The notes under the pieces were generated by a model that saw nothing but the letters and a program-made list of their open reading frames with translations, did not search any database and was not told the DNA's origin. From Streptomyces griseoluteus (GTDB taxonomy: Bacteria; Actinomycetota; Actinomycetes; Streptomycetales; Streptomycetaceae), in NCBI GenBank assembly GCA_000717735.1, contig JOBE01000001.1, forward strand, positions 186,001-250,000: 64,000 nucleotides of DNA, read 5' to 3'. Shown piece after piece: positions 40,574-50,500 of this stretch (its first letter is position 1; each line of letters begins with the position of its first letter). The translations under genes and the position numbers were made by a program.

Positions 40574-41119
40574 TCAGAAGGGGAACGACTCGTGGCGGAT
40601 CCGCCGATCCGGCCCGCCCGTCTCCCGCAGTGCGGCGTACGACTCCTCGGCGACCCCTGCCGGCCGCACAAGTACACGTCATGCCGGGCGATGTCCGGCA
40701 GGTTCCGGCGCAGCATGCCGGCGCTGCTCGACGACCGTCTGCCGTCCGGCCGTTGACCGCGCAGAGCAGCCCGGCACCAGGGAGCGTCTCGAAGCGTGCC
40801 GTCCGCTGGCGGCATGCCGCCGGGAGACCCGGTCCGACCCGACCCGCCGCTCCAGGGCCGGAGCCCATGCCATCTGCACCACGACCAGGGCGATCACGTA
40901 TCCGGCGAGGAGGCCGGTGATCCGCCCCGTGTGGATCAGCCGGTCCCCCCGCTTCGGCGAGCACGGCAGGCGGGTTGAGCCACCACGGCGAGACCACGGC
41001 GGCCGCCCCGGCCCAGGCGAGGACGATCAGGGGTACGACGGGGGAACGCCTGGCCCGGATACGACGCCGGGCCTGCCGTCTGCCCGCCCTGCCCTGCCCT
41101 GCTGGATCGTCGTCACGAC
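40574..41119 (-). pseudogene. Ferric reductase / ferredoxin reductase family remnant with internal deletion
   Basis: Two ends of one gene are recognisable. The 5' part (41119 to about 40800) reads V-V-P-L-I-V-L-A-W-A-G-A-A-A-V-V and G-L-L-A-G-Y-V-I-A-L-V-V-V-Q-M, the first membrane helices of this oxidoreductase family. It changes frame at least twice, once near a GCAGG repeat and once in a run of six G. The 3' part (about 40740-40574) reads L-P-D-I-A-R-H-D-V-Y-L-C-G and ends in R-H-E-S-F-P-F-stop, the C-terminus of the NAD(P)-binding domain. About 800 bp of the middle are missing compared with a normal 450-residue member. Confidence 0.75.
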
Positions 41120-41205
41120 CTGAGTCCTCCGGTCGGCTCGGTGCCCGCGCACCCTACCCACCCGACCGAAGGCCAGACCCCGTCACCCCGGACACCACCC
41201 AGACG

Positions 41206-41601
41206 TCACGCGCAGTCGGGGCACTCGGCGACGTGGGCCGTGTGCAGGGACCGGATCAAGGAGAAGTCGGCGTCGACGACACGACTGGAGTACGAGGCGA
41301 GGGCACCGAGCGTTACCCGCTCACTCGCGCACCACGGAATGACTTTCGAGCGTCCCAGGCCGCGTTCGACAAGGCCCGTGGAGTCGATCCGAACCCCCAT
41401 GACGCAGCTGCGGAACGCCACCCAGACACCACCCACAAGAATCACTGCGTAGAGCAGGACACCGACGAATCCGGTGGTGACCGCCTGGGTCAGCATCCCG
41501 GCGCCCAGCAGCGCGAAAGAAGCCCCCACCAGGAACAGGCCGAAGCGCTGCCCGGGTCTGTGGAGAGCCCGAGGGAGCATCGGGCGCGGTGAGGTGTCCA
41601 T
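41206..41601 (-). CDS. Small membrane protein, 131 aa (bacterial PH-like)
   Basis: Two hydrophobic segments at about 20-37 and 44-62 precede a short soluble part with V-R-I-D-S-T-G-L-V-E-R-G-L-G-R-S-K-V-I-P-W, a pattern seen in bacterial PH-domain membrane proteins. The last 20 residues contain a H-x3-C-x2-C motif (H-V-A-E-C-P-D-C). The product is probably an inner membrane protein of unknown role. ATG at 41601 starts 10 bp after the end of the ABC-2-like gene, so both may be in one operon. Confidence 0.6.
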   Translation of the reverse strand: MDTSPRPMLPRALHRPGQRFGLFLVGASFALLGAGMLTQAVTTGFVGVLLYAVILVGGVWVAFRSCVMGVRIDSTGLVERGLGRSKVIPWCASERVTLGALASYSSRVVDADFSLIRSLHTAHVAECPDCA

Positions 41602-41611
41602 GGCGACGACC

Positions 41612-42667
41612 CTAGGCCGCAGTGGTCCCCTCCGTACGCGGCTCCTGCTCCGCAGGGGCCACTTCGCCAGCGAGGGACGCGCGCCGCCCGCGGCGGTCGG
41701 CGATCAGACTGAGCGCGAGGCCGAAGGCGATCCAGCAGCCGAGCGTGAGGGCGGCCGTTCCCGATCCGGCGCCGTCGAAGTAGGCGTTGGCGCGCAGCAG
41801 ACTTCCCGAAGCGCCCGGCGGGAGAAGCTGGCCGACGGTGACCCAGCCGCCGGGCAGCCAGTGCGGGCCACTGGCGAGGCCGGAGAGCGGGTTGCCCAGG
41901 AACATGACCACCACGGCGCCGAGTCCGAAGCCGGCCATCCCTATGAGGGCTTCCAGGCCGAGCAGGGTGAGGGACAGGGCACCCATGCCCAGCGACAGGC
42001 CCAGGCTGGTGATCCAGTAGTCGCCGTCCAGGGATCCGGTGCCGAACTGGAGCAGGGCGGTGATCGCGAAGCCGGCCACGACGGCGAAGGCGATGCCGCC
42101 TGCCAGGCGCGAGCGCAGCCCGGAGTGCCCGGGGAGCAGACGCGTGAGGGCCACGGCCGGGATCATGCCGCCGATGACCATGGGGAGGGCTGCGGAGGAG
42201 AACCCTGCCCCCTTGGGGTCGTCCGCGGGGAAGGGCTTGAGGTCGGTGACCTTGACCTCGGCCTGCTGCTGCTCGGCGAGGGCGGTTGCGGTGGCGGTGA
42301 CGGCGGCCGCGGCCGGCGGCCCGGCGGCGGTGGCCGTGTAGGCGGTGACACCGTCGGCGGACAGGGCGATGCCGCCCATGACGTCACGGTCCTTGACGGC
42401 GGAGGCCAGGGCCTCCTCGTCGCCGTAGACCCTGACGTCCCACGCGTCGCCCGCGAGGGCCTTGCTCACCGCGGCGGTGGCATTCTGCGGGCCGGTGACG
42501 CCGACGGGCACGTCGTGCGGTCCGCTGTGGATGGTGGGGAACGCGAAGGCGCACAGCATGCCGACGACGACGGCGGCGAGCCCGAACACCAGCACAACGA
42601 GTTTGCGGCCCTGCCCTGTGGGTGCGGGTGCGGGTGCGGGTGCGGCAGGAGTGACGTGTTCAGTCAT
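41612..42667 (-). CDS. ABC-2/YhgE-like membrane protein
   Basis: The 351-residue protein has an N-terminal Pro/Ala tail, TM1 (about 22-45), a soluble outer domain to about 150, and then five or more membrane segments between about 165 and 330 with G-G-M-I-P-A-V-A-L and P-L-S-G-L-A-S-G-P-H-W-L-P. This topology fits the permease part of ABC-2 transporters or YhgE/Pip-like proteins. A matching ATPase gene is not adjacent. The ATG at 42667 has AGGA 9 nt upstream. It is divergent from a TetR gene that probably represses it. Confidence 0.85.
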   Translation of the reverse strand: MTEHVTPAAPAPAPAPTGQGRKLVVLVFGLAAVVVGMLCAFAFPTIHSGPHDVPVGVTGPQNATAAVSKALAGDAWDVRVYGDEEALASAVKDRDVMGGIALSADGVTAYTATAAGPPAAAAVTATATALAEQQQAEVKVTDLKPFPADDPKGAGFSSAALPMVIGGMIPAVALTRLLPGHSGLRSRLAGGIAFAVVAGFAITALLQFGTGSLDGDYWITSLGLSLGMGALSLTLLGLEALIGMAGFGLGAVVVMFLGNPLSGLASGPHWLPGGWVTVGQLLPPGASGSLLRANAYFDGAGSGTAALTLGCWIAFGLALSLIADRRGRRASLAGEVAPAEQEPRTEGTTAA

Positions 42668-42777
42668 AAGAAGGCGTCCTAGCGTGCGTCGATGCCTGTC
42701 CGCGGGGCAGGCCGACACGACGAGCCGGGCCTCCACCCGATTGGCTTGAAGCAAGGTTACAGGGTAAGTTGAACCAT

Positions 42778-43608
42778 GTGTCAAACAGTGAGTCGGAATC
42801 CCCCACACCGGTCCCCCAGGAGTTGATCGAGGCAGCTTTGCGCCTGGCCCGATCCCGCAACATGGCGGTAGGGGACGTGCCGCTGCAGGCCATCGCCCAG
42901 GAAGCCGGCATCTCGCGCAGCACCCTGCTGCGACGGCTCGGCGGCGGACGACGCGAACTCGACGCGGCGGTACGCGCCGCCGGCGTCGACCCGGGCGGCC
43001 AGAAGCCCGTACGCGAACGCGCCGTCGAAGCGGCCGCCACGCTGATCAGCAGCTCGGGCCTGGCCTCGATGTCGCTCGAACGAGTCGCTGCCTCGGCGCA
43101 GTGCTCGGTCCACAGCCTCTACGCGGCGTTCAGCGGCCGGGACGGGCTCCTGCAGGCGGTCTTCGAGCGCTACAGCCCCATCGTGGACATCGAAGCGGTC
43201 GTGTCATCACCGTCGGCCGACCTGGAAACCACGGTCCGCACGATCTACGAACGCATGGCGATCGCGGTCCAGCGGGAACCCCGCGTCATGCCGGCGATCA
43301 TGGCCGAACTCCTGGCCCGCCCCCAGGACGAAGCACTCCAGCCCCTCGTCCGCTACGCCGTCCCGCGCCTGTTCGCCGGCGTAGGCAAGTGGCTCACCAC
43401 CGAAATCGCGGCAGGCCGAATCCGCGACCTGCCACTCCTGCTCCTCATCCAGCAGATGTCCAGCCCCCTCGTCACCCACATCCTGCTACGCCCGGCGACG
43501 ACCCAAATCCCCGATCTGCCGTCCCCGACCGTCGAAGAAGCCTGCACCGTCTTCGCAGACAACTTCCTCCGCGCTGTGGCCCTCCCGGCACCCCCCGAGA
43601 ACCGGTAG
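42778..43608 (+). CDS. TetR-family regulator with two helix-turn-helix regions
   Basis: The 276-residue protein has two TetR_N-like helix-turn-helix segments: one at about 12-60 ([17 protein letters not shown]) and one at about 85-130 ([16 protein letters not shown]). A ligand domain follows. The gene is divergent from the membrane protein gene with 110 bp between the two starts, in which TTGA-N8-TCAA at 42769-42784 could be an operator. GTG at 42778 is chosen; the in-frame TTG at 42769 is an alternative. Neither has a clear ribosome binding site, and a TAAGTT -10-like box just upstream would make the transcript leaderless. Confidence 0.85.
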   Translation: MSNSESESPTPVPQELIEAALRLARSRNMAVGDVPLQAIAQEAGISRSTLLRRLGGGRRELDAAVRAAGVDPGGQKPVRERAVEAAATLISSSGLASMSLERVAASAQCSVHSLYAAFSGRDGLLQAVFERYSPIVDIEAVVSSPSADLETTVRTIYERMAIAVQREPRVMPAIMAELLARPQDEALQPLVRYAVPRLFAGVGKWLTTEIAAGRIRDLPLLLLIQQMSSPLVTHILLRPATTQIPDLPSPTVEEACTVFADNFLRAVALPAPPENR

Positions 43609-43609
43609 G

Positions 43610-43873
43610 GCCACCCTCCGCCGGCTGAGGGCTGTGCATGAGGGTCTTGGTATGCGGCAATGCGAACCACTTTCCCTTCGCACCGGCGGTGGGAAGGAAC
43701 TGGCCCCTGGAGGCACAGAATCCTATTGCAATAGGCACGACGTCATTCTTGATGTATTGCATGGTGTTACAGACCGCCATGCCGGCGGTAACGCGGTTGG
43801 CGATGCCATCGTCAACTTCCTCGCCGAGGAAAATGATGCGGTCTTCGAGAAGACAGTTGTAAACCGCATACAC
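43610..43873 (-). pseudogene. clpP: ClpP protease remnant with internal deletion
   Basis: The minus strand reads [21 protein letters not shown], a clear ClpP start, and jumps directly to [18 protein letters not shown]. The piece that normally lies between (about 27 residues including the Y-I-N-S-P-G-G-S motif) is missing. The region around the nucleophile is altered (I-G-F-C-A-S-R-G-Q for M-G-x-A-A-S-M-G-x), the His strand is recognisable (L-M-H-S-P), and the rest with the Asp is lost where it meets the TetR gene end. Base composition is clearly lower in GC than the neighbours. Confidence 0.8.
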
Positions 43874-44366
43874 GCTGACCCCATCACCGGCACCGCCGCG
43901 GGCGTAAGGCAGCTACACGCACTCCACCCCTATCCATGGGGGAGTTGAGTAGCTGTTCGCTCAGAGCGGAGGGTGTGACCGAGTTCCAATTGGCCTGAAA
44001 ACAGGCAGAGTTCAGACCATGGGCGGTCTTGACAGCGGTGGAACCGAGACGACGTCTGCAATAAATGGTGCATAAGGAAATAATCGGCGCTTGAATCCGG
44101 CCAGGAGCAAAGCGGTTGCCCTGTCCCCCTGTGGACAGGGCGGACGATGCAGCAGAACCCCACGTCGAAGCGCAGGGACGGAGTTGGCTTGTCCGAACAG
44201 CGCGTTGCCGACGCACTCGCGTATGTGGCTCTGGTAAGCGTTCAAGGTCAGTAGCAACGGGAGCGGGGAGTTGTGCGGGTGGGCGTGCGGGATTAGAGTG
44301 AGCGGCCGTGCTCGGAGTGGTCGGCGGGGGCCGGTTAACCCGGGTCTGAGGGAAAGGAATTCCGTC
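43874..44366. other. Low-GC intergenic stretch, no gene recognised
   Basis: About 490 bp with lower GC than the rest of the window. Short frames on both strands have no ribosome binding site, known motif or GC3 bias. It contains a hairpin at 44118-44141 and, at its right end, the AAGGA ribosome binding site of the P450 gene. It looks like decayed or foreign DNA continuous with the clpP remnant. Confidence 0.4.
44118..44141. terminator. Strong hairpin
   Basis: GCCCTGTCC and GGACAGGGC form a perfect 9-bp stem with a 6-nt loop in the low-GC stretch upstream of the P450 gene. It has no T run. It could end a transcript from either side. Confidence 0.4.
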
Positions 44367-45635
44367 TTGACCGAGACCGAGAAAGCCGCCGCCGATCCCG
44401 CGATATCCGAAAGAACCGACCGGCCCGACAGCCCCGGCGGGATCGAGGTACTCGCCTCGCTCAGCCCCGACTTCGTCGCTGACCCGTACGTCGCCTACCG
44501 CCGGCTGCGCGAGCGCGGTCCGGTGCACCAGGTGCTGGGGCCCGACAGAGGGGTGGTGTGGCTCGTGGTCGGGTACGAGGCCGCGCGCGAGGCCTTCAGC
44601 TCCCCGCACCTCAGCCGGGACTGGCAGCGCGAGTACCGGCAGCCCGGCTGGAGCCCGCCGTACGCCCTGAACATGCTCGGCAACGCCAACATGCTGATGA
44701 GCGACCCGCCCCACCACACCCGGCTGCGGAAGCTGGTGTCGCAGGAGTTCACGGCCCGGCGGGTCGAGCGGATGCGGGGGCGCGTCCAGGAGATCACCGA
44801 CGAGCTGCTGGACCGCATGACGGCGGACGGAGCGCGCCGCGCCGACCTCATCGAGGCGTTCGCCTCCCCGCTCCCCATGATCGTCATCTCCGAACTGCTC
44901 GGCGTCCCCGGCCTGGACCGCGCCGCCTTCCACGCCTGGTCCAACGAGACCCTCGCACCCACCAGCCCCGAGGCGGAGAAGGAGGCGTACGAGCAGGTCA
45001 TGCCGTATCTCACGGGGCTCATCGCCGCCAAGCGCGAGAGCCCCGGGGAGGACCTGCTCAGCGCCCTCGTCCACACGGTCGACGAGGGCGGCGACCAGCT
45101 CACCGAGGACGAGCTGGTCTCGTTGGCCTTCCTGATGCTCGTCGCCGGGCACGAGACGACGGTCAACACGATCGGCAACGCGGTGCGCGCGCTCCTCGCG
45201 CACCCCGAACAGCTGGCGGCCGTACGGGCCGATCCGGCGGGGCTGGCGGCGGGGCTGGTGGAGGAGACGCTGCGCTACGACGGGCCGGTGGAGACCACCA
45301 CGCCGCGCATCGCCCTGGAGGACACCGAGATCGGCGGCGTACGGGTGCCGCGCGGTGCCATCGTGCTGATCGCCATGGCCGCCGCCGACCACGACCCGGA
45401 GCGCTTCCCCGATCCGGAACGCTTCGACGTACGGCGCGGCGAGGCCCGGGGCCACCTCTCCTTCGGACACGGGATCCACTTCTGCCTCGGCGCCCCGCTC
45501 GCCCGCCTCGAGGGCGAGGTGGCGCTGCGCACGCTACTGGAGCGCTGCCCGGACCTGACGGCGGACGGGGAGCCGGGGGAGTGGCTCCCGGGGATGCTGA
45601 TCCGGGGGAGGCGGACGCTGCCGGTGCGGTGGTGA
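44367..45635 (+). CDS. Cytochrome P450
   Basis: The 422-residue protein is a soluble bacterial class I P450 (CYP105/107-like). Motifs in order: D-P-P-H-H-T-R-L-R-K in the C-helix, A-G-H-E-T-T-V in the I-helix (oxygen activation), E-E-T-L-R-Y for the ExxR pair, and the heme loop F-G-H-G-I-H-F-C-L-G-A-P-L-A-R with the Cys ligand. Substrate unknown; no ferredoxin gene follows, so it uses one encoded elsewhere. The TTG at 44367 is preferred because AAGGA lies 8 nt upstream and the length is right; no in-frame ATG fits near it. Confidence 0.93.
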   Translation: MTETEKAAADPAISERTDRPDSPGGIEVLASLSPDFVADPYVAYRRLRERGPVHQVLGPDRGVVWLVVGYEAAREAFSSPHLSRDWQREYRQPGWSPPYALNMLGNANMLMSDPPHHTRLRKLVSQEFTARRVERMRGRVQEITDELLDRMTADGARRADLIEAFASPLPMIVISELLGVPGLDRAAFHAWSNETLAPTSPEAEKEAYEQVMPYLTGLIAAKRESPGEDLLSALVHTVDEGGDQLTEDELVSLAFLMLVAGHETTVNTIGNAVRALLAHPEQLAAVRADPAGLAAGLVEETLRYDGPVETTTPRIALEDTEIGGVRVPRGAIVLIAMAAADHDPERFPDPERFDVRRGEARGHLSFGHGIHFCLGAPLARLEGEVALRTLLERCPDLTADGEPGEWLPGMLIRGRRTLPVRW

Positions 45636-46043
45636 TACGTCCGCCGCGGGCGGGCTGACGGGCGGGTGAGCGGTCGCGGCACGCCGTTCGCGCAGGTCAG
45701 CCGGGACTGTCAGTGGCGGGGTCCGCAGTGCTGCGACAGTGGCGGCACGCACCGGACAGGAGAGAGGCGCTCGTCATGACCGCGACCCCGCCTCCGGCGA
45801 GCACCATGAACGGGCGCAGTTCCTCATCAACTCTCCACTTCCGCAGACTGCACATGACGAGGTCCCGGATGACGACGGGTGCAGGTGCCCGTTCAGACAG
45901 GATCTTCAACAGATCGGGACGGATCACGACGGCCCAACCGGTCGTCCGCGGCCAGGCCAGGTGGTGGGAGCTCCTCTCGTACACGGTGCGCCAACAGATG
46001 AGCCGCCCACACGGCACATACCGCGCACCCACCAAACCCCAGC
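45636..46043. other. No confident gene; a weak minus-strand frame at 45697-46083
   Basis: A minus-strand frame ending at 45697 codes for a plausible-looking 80-residue stretch (W-A-V-V-I-R-P-D-L-L-K-I-L-S near its middle) with moderate GC3, but without a start with a ribosome binding site or a known motif. It may be a small gene or decayed DNA. Nothing else was found between the P450 gene and the RNA methyltransferase remnant. Confidence 0.25.
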
Positions 46044-46115
46044 TCAGGCGTCCTTCTTCACCGGCTCCAGGATCGCGACGCACTCCACGTGGTGGGTCAT
46101 CGAAAAGAGGTCACA
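46044..46115 (-). pseudogene. C-terminal remnant of a TrmA/RumA-type RNA methyltransferase
   Basis: The minus strand reads F-S-M-T-H-H-V-E-C-V-A-I-L-E-P and a stop at 46044. This is the highly conserved end of class I SAM-dependent RNA (uracil-C5) methyltransferases (D-x-F-P-x-T-x-H-V-E), where the Glu is the catalytic base. Only about 24 residues remain. It marks the left edge of the defence island and may be the scar of its insertion or of a deletion. Confidence 0.65.
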
Positions 46116-46203
46116 CGAAAGGGGGATCGGCATAGTTGCAGGTCAGCACGGCTCTACGGCTCCTCCGAACGCCCCTCCGAGCGCCTGAAGCGTCAAATGA
46201 GCG

Positions 46204-47517
46204 TCACAAACAGCCAGAGGGGTGCTCCTGGCGAGTCGCAGCAGCGAGATCTTCCAACAGCACATCGGCTACCAGCTCCTCGACCACGGCGATGTCGTGC
46301 TCCCCCATGGCTTCGGCCAACTCGGGATCCCACGGCGCTCCGGTGATGCGCCCAGGTTGAGGACCGTGCGCGTTGCAGACGACCGCGGATCGGTAGTCTG
46401 CCGCCGTCATACGCCAGGGGTGCGCCCCTGTCTTCTCCAGGACGTATGCGGCAATGCGGATGCCTTCGCCATCGAAGTCACCGTGGTAACGGAGAACGGC
46501 GCCTTGGTCCGCGAGTATGCGCAGGAGCTGGACAGCCGCGCTGTTGGGCCAGCCGGAGGTGCAGACAAGCGGCGGGCAGTGGGAGCCGAAGCGACGGAGG
46601 GCGAGGGCCAAGATGCTGGGGTTCTCCACGACGTGGACGACGGGAGGGGCAGGGGCGGCGGGCAGGGTGAGCTCGCCCGGGTTCCTGACGTGGGCAAGGG
46701 TCAGGCTGGCGGCCTGACCAGCCTCGGTGCACAGGCGGGCCACACGGGCGAGAAGGCCGTCGCCGACAGGGCGCAGTCCGCCGGTGACGACGGTGGCGGA
46801 CAGCTCGTCGTCGGCGACGCCGGCGCGGGACCACAGGGCGCGCCGTTCCCCTGCGGACTGCGGTGGAGCAATGTCGTACAGAGTCGCCAGGGCACGCAGG
46901 ACGAGGGTGGAGACGGGTGTGCCGTCGTCGAGAGCGTGCGCGTGGCCGTTCAGGACTCGGGCGGCGAAGACGGGCAGGGGTTCGGCCTGGCCGGGTAGTT
47001 CGGCGAGTACCTTGAGCGCGTCGGTGAGCAGCGTACGGGTGCGTTCCGCCGAGCCGCCGACCAGTCCTGCGGCTCGACAGGACGCAGCCCAGTCGGCGAG
47101 CACCGGCTGTGCCCGTACCGTGTCGTGACCAGCCAGCCAGGTCCACAGCCCGGCGCGTTCGTCCTTCTGTCGGCGGCGTTCACCGGCTCTGTCGCCGAGT
47201 GGGCCGATGAGTTCGGCGACGACTTCTCGTACGGTGCGGCCGGCGAGTTCGGTGACGGCCTCCTCCAGGCGGGCCAGGGCGACGGAGGGCCGGGGGTCCG
47301 GCAGGCGGTCCAGGCCGAGGAGGTCTGCCAGGGCTTCGCGCTGGGTCTCGTCCAGCAGTCCCAGGCGTACGCGTGTGACGGGGCGGCCGGAGGAGAGACG
47401 GTCGTGGACCGTCTGCCAGACGGGATGGAGTTCGGGGCGGCGGAGAGTCGCGTCGCCCGACGCGAGGCGCTCCCGAGAGGTCGTCCCGCCAGACACAGGG
47501 TGGTCTCGCAAGGTCAT
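46204..47517 (-). CDS. jetD: Wadjet type II JetD (DUF2399/TIGR02679), DNA-cleaving subunit
   Basis: The 437-residue protein fits JetD of type II Wadjet. The C-terminal DUF2399 is a Toprim-like domain with the acidic residues V-V-E-N-P (near 322) and Y-H-G-D-F-D-G-E-G (near 372, the D-x-D pair). JetD is the nuclease that cuts closed circular plasmid DNA after extrusion by the JetABC motor. The N-terminal part is helical with a winged-helix feel. It starts with ATG and GGAGGAAGG just upstream, in an ATGA overlap with jetC, as the last gene of a four-gene operon. No inactivating change is visible. Confidence 0.92.
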   Translation of the reverse strand: MTLRDHPVSGGTTSRERLASGDATLRRPELHPVWQTVHDRLSSGRPVTRVRLGLLDETQREALADLLGLDRLPDPRPSVALARLEEAVTELAGRTVREVVAELIGPLGDRAGERRRQKDERAGLWTWLAGHDTVRAQPVLADWAASCRAAGLVGGSAERTRTLLTDALKVLAELPGQAEPLPVFAARVLNGHAHALDDGTPVSTLVLRALATLYDIAPPQSAGERRALWSRAGVADDELSATVVTGGLRPVGDGLLARVARLCTEAGQAASLTLAHVRNPGELTLPAAPAPPVVHVVENPSILALALRRFGSHCPPLVCTSGWPNSAAVQLLRILADQGAVLRYHGDFDGEGIRIAAYVLEKTGAHPWRMTAADYRSAVVCNAHGPQPGRITGAPWDPELAEAMGEHDIAVVEELVADVLLEDLAAATRQEHPSGCL

Positions 47518-50500
47518 CCTTCCTCCATTCCGGTGCCGTTCCAGACGAAGCGCGCGCTGGTGACGGCGTCGTCTCCGTCGGTCAGGAGTTGGTGGACGGC
47601 GATGCCGGGCAGCTCCCTGTAGTTCCCCCACTCGTGGTCGGAGGTGATCATGAGGTCGAGGTCGAGTGCGGTGAGCAGAGCGAAGACCTGTCCGCGGTTG
47701 ACGGTGTCGACGCCGACGAAGACCTCGTCGAGGAGGATCGGGCGGGGGGCCAGGGGCACGTCCTCGTAGTGGGCGGCGACGGCGGCGAACAGGGGCAGGT
47801 GCAGTGCGATGGCCTTCTCCCCGCCGGAGAGCGCGCCGTGCAGCCGCTTGGTCAGGGGCTGCCAGCCGTTGCCGTCCGCCCGGTCGAGGCGGACGGTGAA
47901 GGTGTGCCAGGCGGTGTAGTCGAGCACCTCGCCGAGGTGCTCCTCCCAGCTTGCGGCCGTGTCGCTGCCCTTGGCCTCCTCGATGCGGGCGCGGAAGAAG
48001 GCGTGCAGGGCCTCCCGGTCGGACTCGGTGACCCGGCCGGGGTCCTTCAGGAGCAGATGGCGGGCGGTGCGGGTGCTGTCAGGGAGGTCCGGGCGGACGT
48101 CCCAGACGAGCTGGACGGCGACGTTGGAGGCGGTACGGACCCGCTCCAGGTGCCCGTTCATGTGCGCGACGAGTTCGCCGGCCCGGCGGATGCGGGCGGC
48201 GAGGTGGCGGCGGATGTCACCGGTGAGGATCTGGTCGAAGAGGCGCCGTTCGGCGGTGCTGATGTCGTCGCGGCTGCGGTCGCGCTCCTGGGTGAGCGTG
48301 GTGAGCAGGCCGGTCGCCCCGACGCGAACGCCCTCCAGGGTGGCGGTGAAGAGCTGGACGTCGTCGTCGGGCTCCAGCTCCAGGTCGGCACGGACGCCGA
48401 GGTGCCGGCGGGCCTCGTGGACGACCTCGGAAAGGCGAGTGGCTGCGTCGCCGAGGTGGCGCGGGGCGTGCGGGATCCGGGGCCACCGCGCCGCCATGGC
48501 GCGGGCGGCCTCCAGCGTGGCCTTGGTGCCGTCGCCTGCGTCGGGTTCGGGTGTGACGCCCGCGTCCTCGGCCAGACCGACCAGGCACAGGTGCCGGAAC
48601 CGCTGCGCCGCGCCGTCGCGGGCCTCGACGGCCTTCTCCCGCCGTTCGGCGTCCTGGCCGCTGGTGGCCCTCAGCTCTCCGATGCGGCCTTCCAGGCCCA
48701 TGAGGAGCTCGGCCGACCGGCGGGCTTCCTTTCGGCACCGGTCGCGTTCGGCGCGGGTCTCCGCGACGCGCGCGACGATCTGCCGGTAGTCCGCGCCGAC
48801 CGTCTCCTCCACCGCCTTCAGGCGTGCCGCCAGGCCGGCCGCCTTCGCCTCAGCGGCGGCCGCGTCAGCGGCCTGCTTCTCGGCGAGACGGTGTGACCGG
48901 TCCGCCTGTGCGGCCGTCTCTCTGGCCCTTTCGGCGGCTGCGGTCGCGTCGATACGGGCGTCCGTCCAGGTGTCGGCGAGGTCGCGGAACCGCTCGACGC
49001 TGCGGCCGAGCTCCCGCAGCCGGTCGCGGTCGGTGGGCAGTCCGTGTTCGGCGGCACGGCGGCTCAGCGTACGCAGCGCGCCGGCCACGTCACCCTCGCG
49101 GGCGGCCAGATGCTCGGTCGCGTCGCGCACGGCGTCGTCCCGGGCGGCGACCTTCTCCTCGGCCCGGTCCCAGTCCCGTCGGCGGGCGTCGAGTTCGCGG
49201 TGGTCGGGCCGGGCGGTGCGGTCGTCCGCAAGCCGGGCGGCGCGGGCGTCGAGTTCCCGCAGCCGGTCGGCGAGGGTGGTCAGGGAGGCGTCCTTCTCGG
49301 CTATCAGCTCGGTCAGTTCGGCGATCTCACGCTGCTTGGCCCGCTGCCGGGCGAGGGCGCCGATGTGGGCGGGCTCCGGCTTGTTCCAGGTGCCGGTGGC
49401 CGGCGCGAGGCGCCAGGCGCCGGCGGAGGAGACGGCCGCGGGGTGCCCGCCGGTCAGGGTGGTGCCGTACGCGATGCCGGCGAGGATGCGGGTCACCGTG
49501 TCGGCCGGTACGGGGATGTCCTCCTCGGGCCTCAGCACGTCCAGCAGGCTGGGGCCGGGGGCGGTCGTGGCGAGGCCGGCCTCGGCGCGGGTGTCGTGCC
49601 CGGGGAGGGTGAGCCCTTCGGATGCGCTGACCCAGGCGTCCAGGAGGCCCGACGCCTCCAGTGCCGCTTCCACCGCGGCCTGTACGGGAAGCGGGACGTC
49701 CTCGTGGAAGGCGACCAGCCGCCACAGCGGCGCACCCGCCGCGGCCGTACGGACGGTGGTGCGGGTAGGCGGAGCGGCGGGCGGGAGATCGGTCTCGCCG
49801 CTGAGCTTGCGCCTCCGTGCGTCGAGCAGGTCCCGTTCCTGCTCCAAGCCCTGTTGTGCGGTGCGGGCTCCGGCCCGCTCCGTGGTGATCTCCTGATCCA
49901 GCGGTCGTGCGACCGTTTCGACCAGCTCGCGCACGTCTGCCTCGACCGCCACCCTGGCCGCCAGCTCATCCAGGTCGGGGATGCGCAGCTCCGTGCAGTC
50001 CCGCGCCCAGGCGAGCAGCCGTTCCGCCTGGACGGCGAGGGCTTCGTCCCAGGCGGCGGCGGTCGCGTCGCGGTGGGCGATCGCGTCCGCGAGCCGGGTG
50101 CGGGCCTCGTCCAGCAGGCCCTCGGCGGTGCCCCGGTCGCGTACCGCCCGGTCGTGCGCGTCGATCGCGTCGGTGATGTCGGCGACCTGCTCCCGGCGGG
50201 CGGTGACCGCGCCCCGGAGCAGCCGGCGGGCGACGTGGGGAGCGTCGGACCGCCCGCTCCCCGTCCTGGCCGGGGCGTTCGCCGTCCCGTCGTCGAGGGG
50301 CTTCGCCTCCCGTTCCGCGTCGAGGATCGTCTTCACCTCGTGGTGAATGGACTCCATGCCTGCGGCCCGGGCCGAGCGGTGTGCCTCGTCGGCGGTCTCC
50401 CGGGCGTGCTCGTCGCGTGTGCGGGCGTGTCCCGCGACCTCGTCGGCGTGCTTCCGGTCCTCCTCCGCGTCGGCCTCGGCGGACCGGGCGGCGGTACGCA

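Noticed and set aside
43634..43948. Plus-strand 104-residue frame
   Set aside because: Antisense to the clpP remnant, no ribosome binding site and no family.
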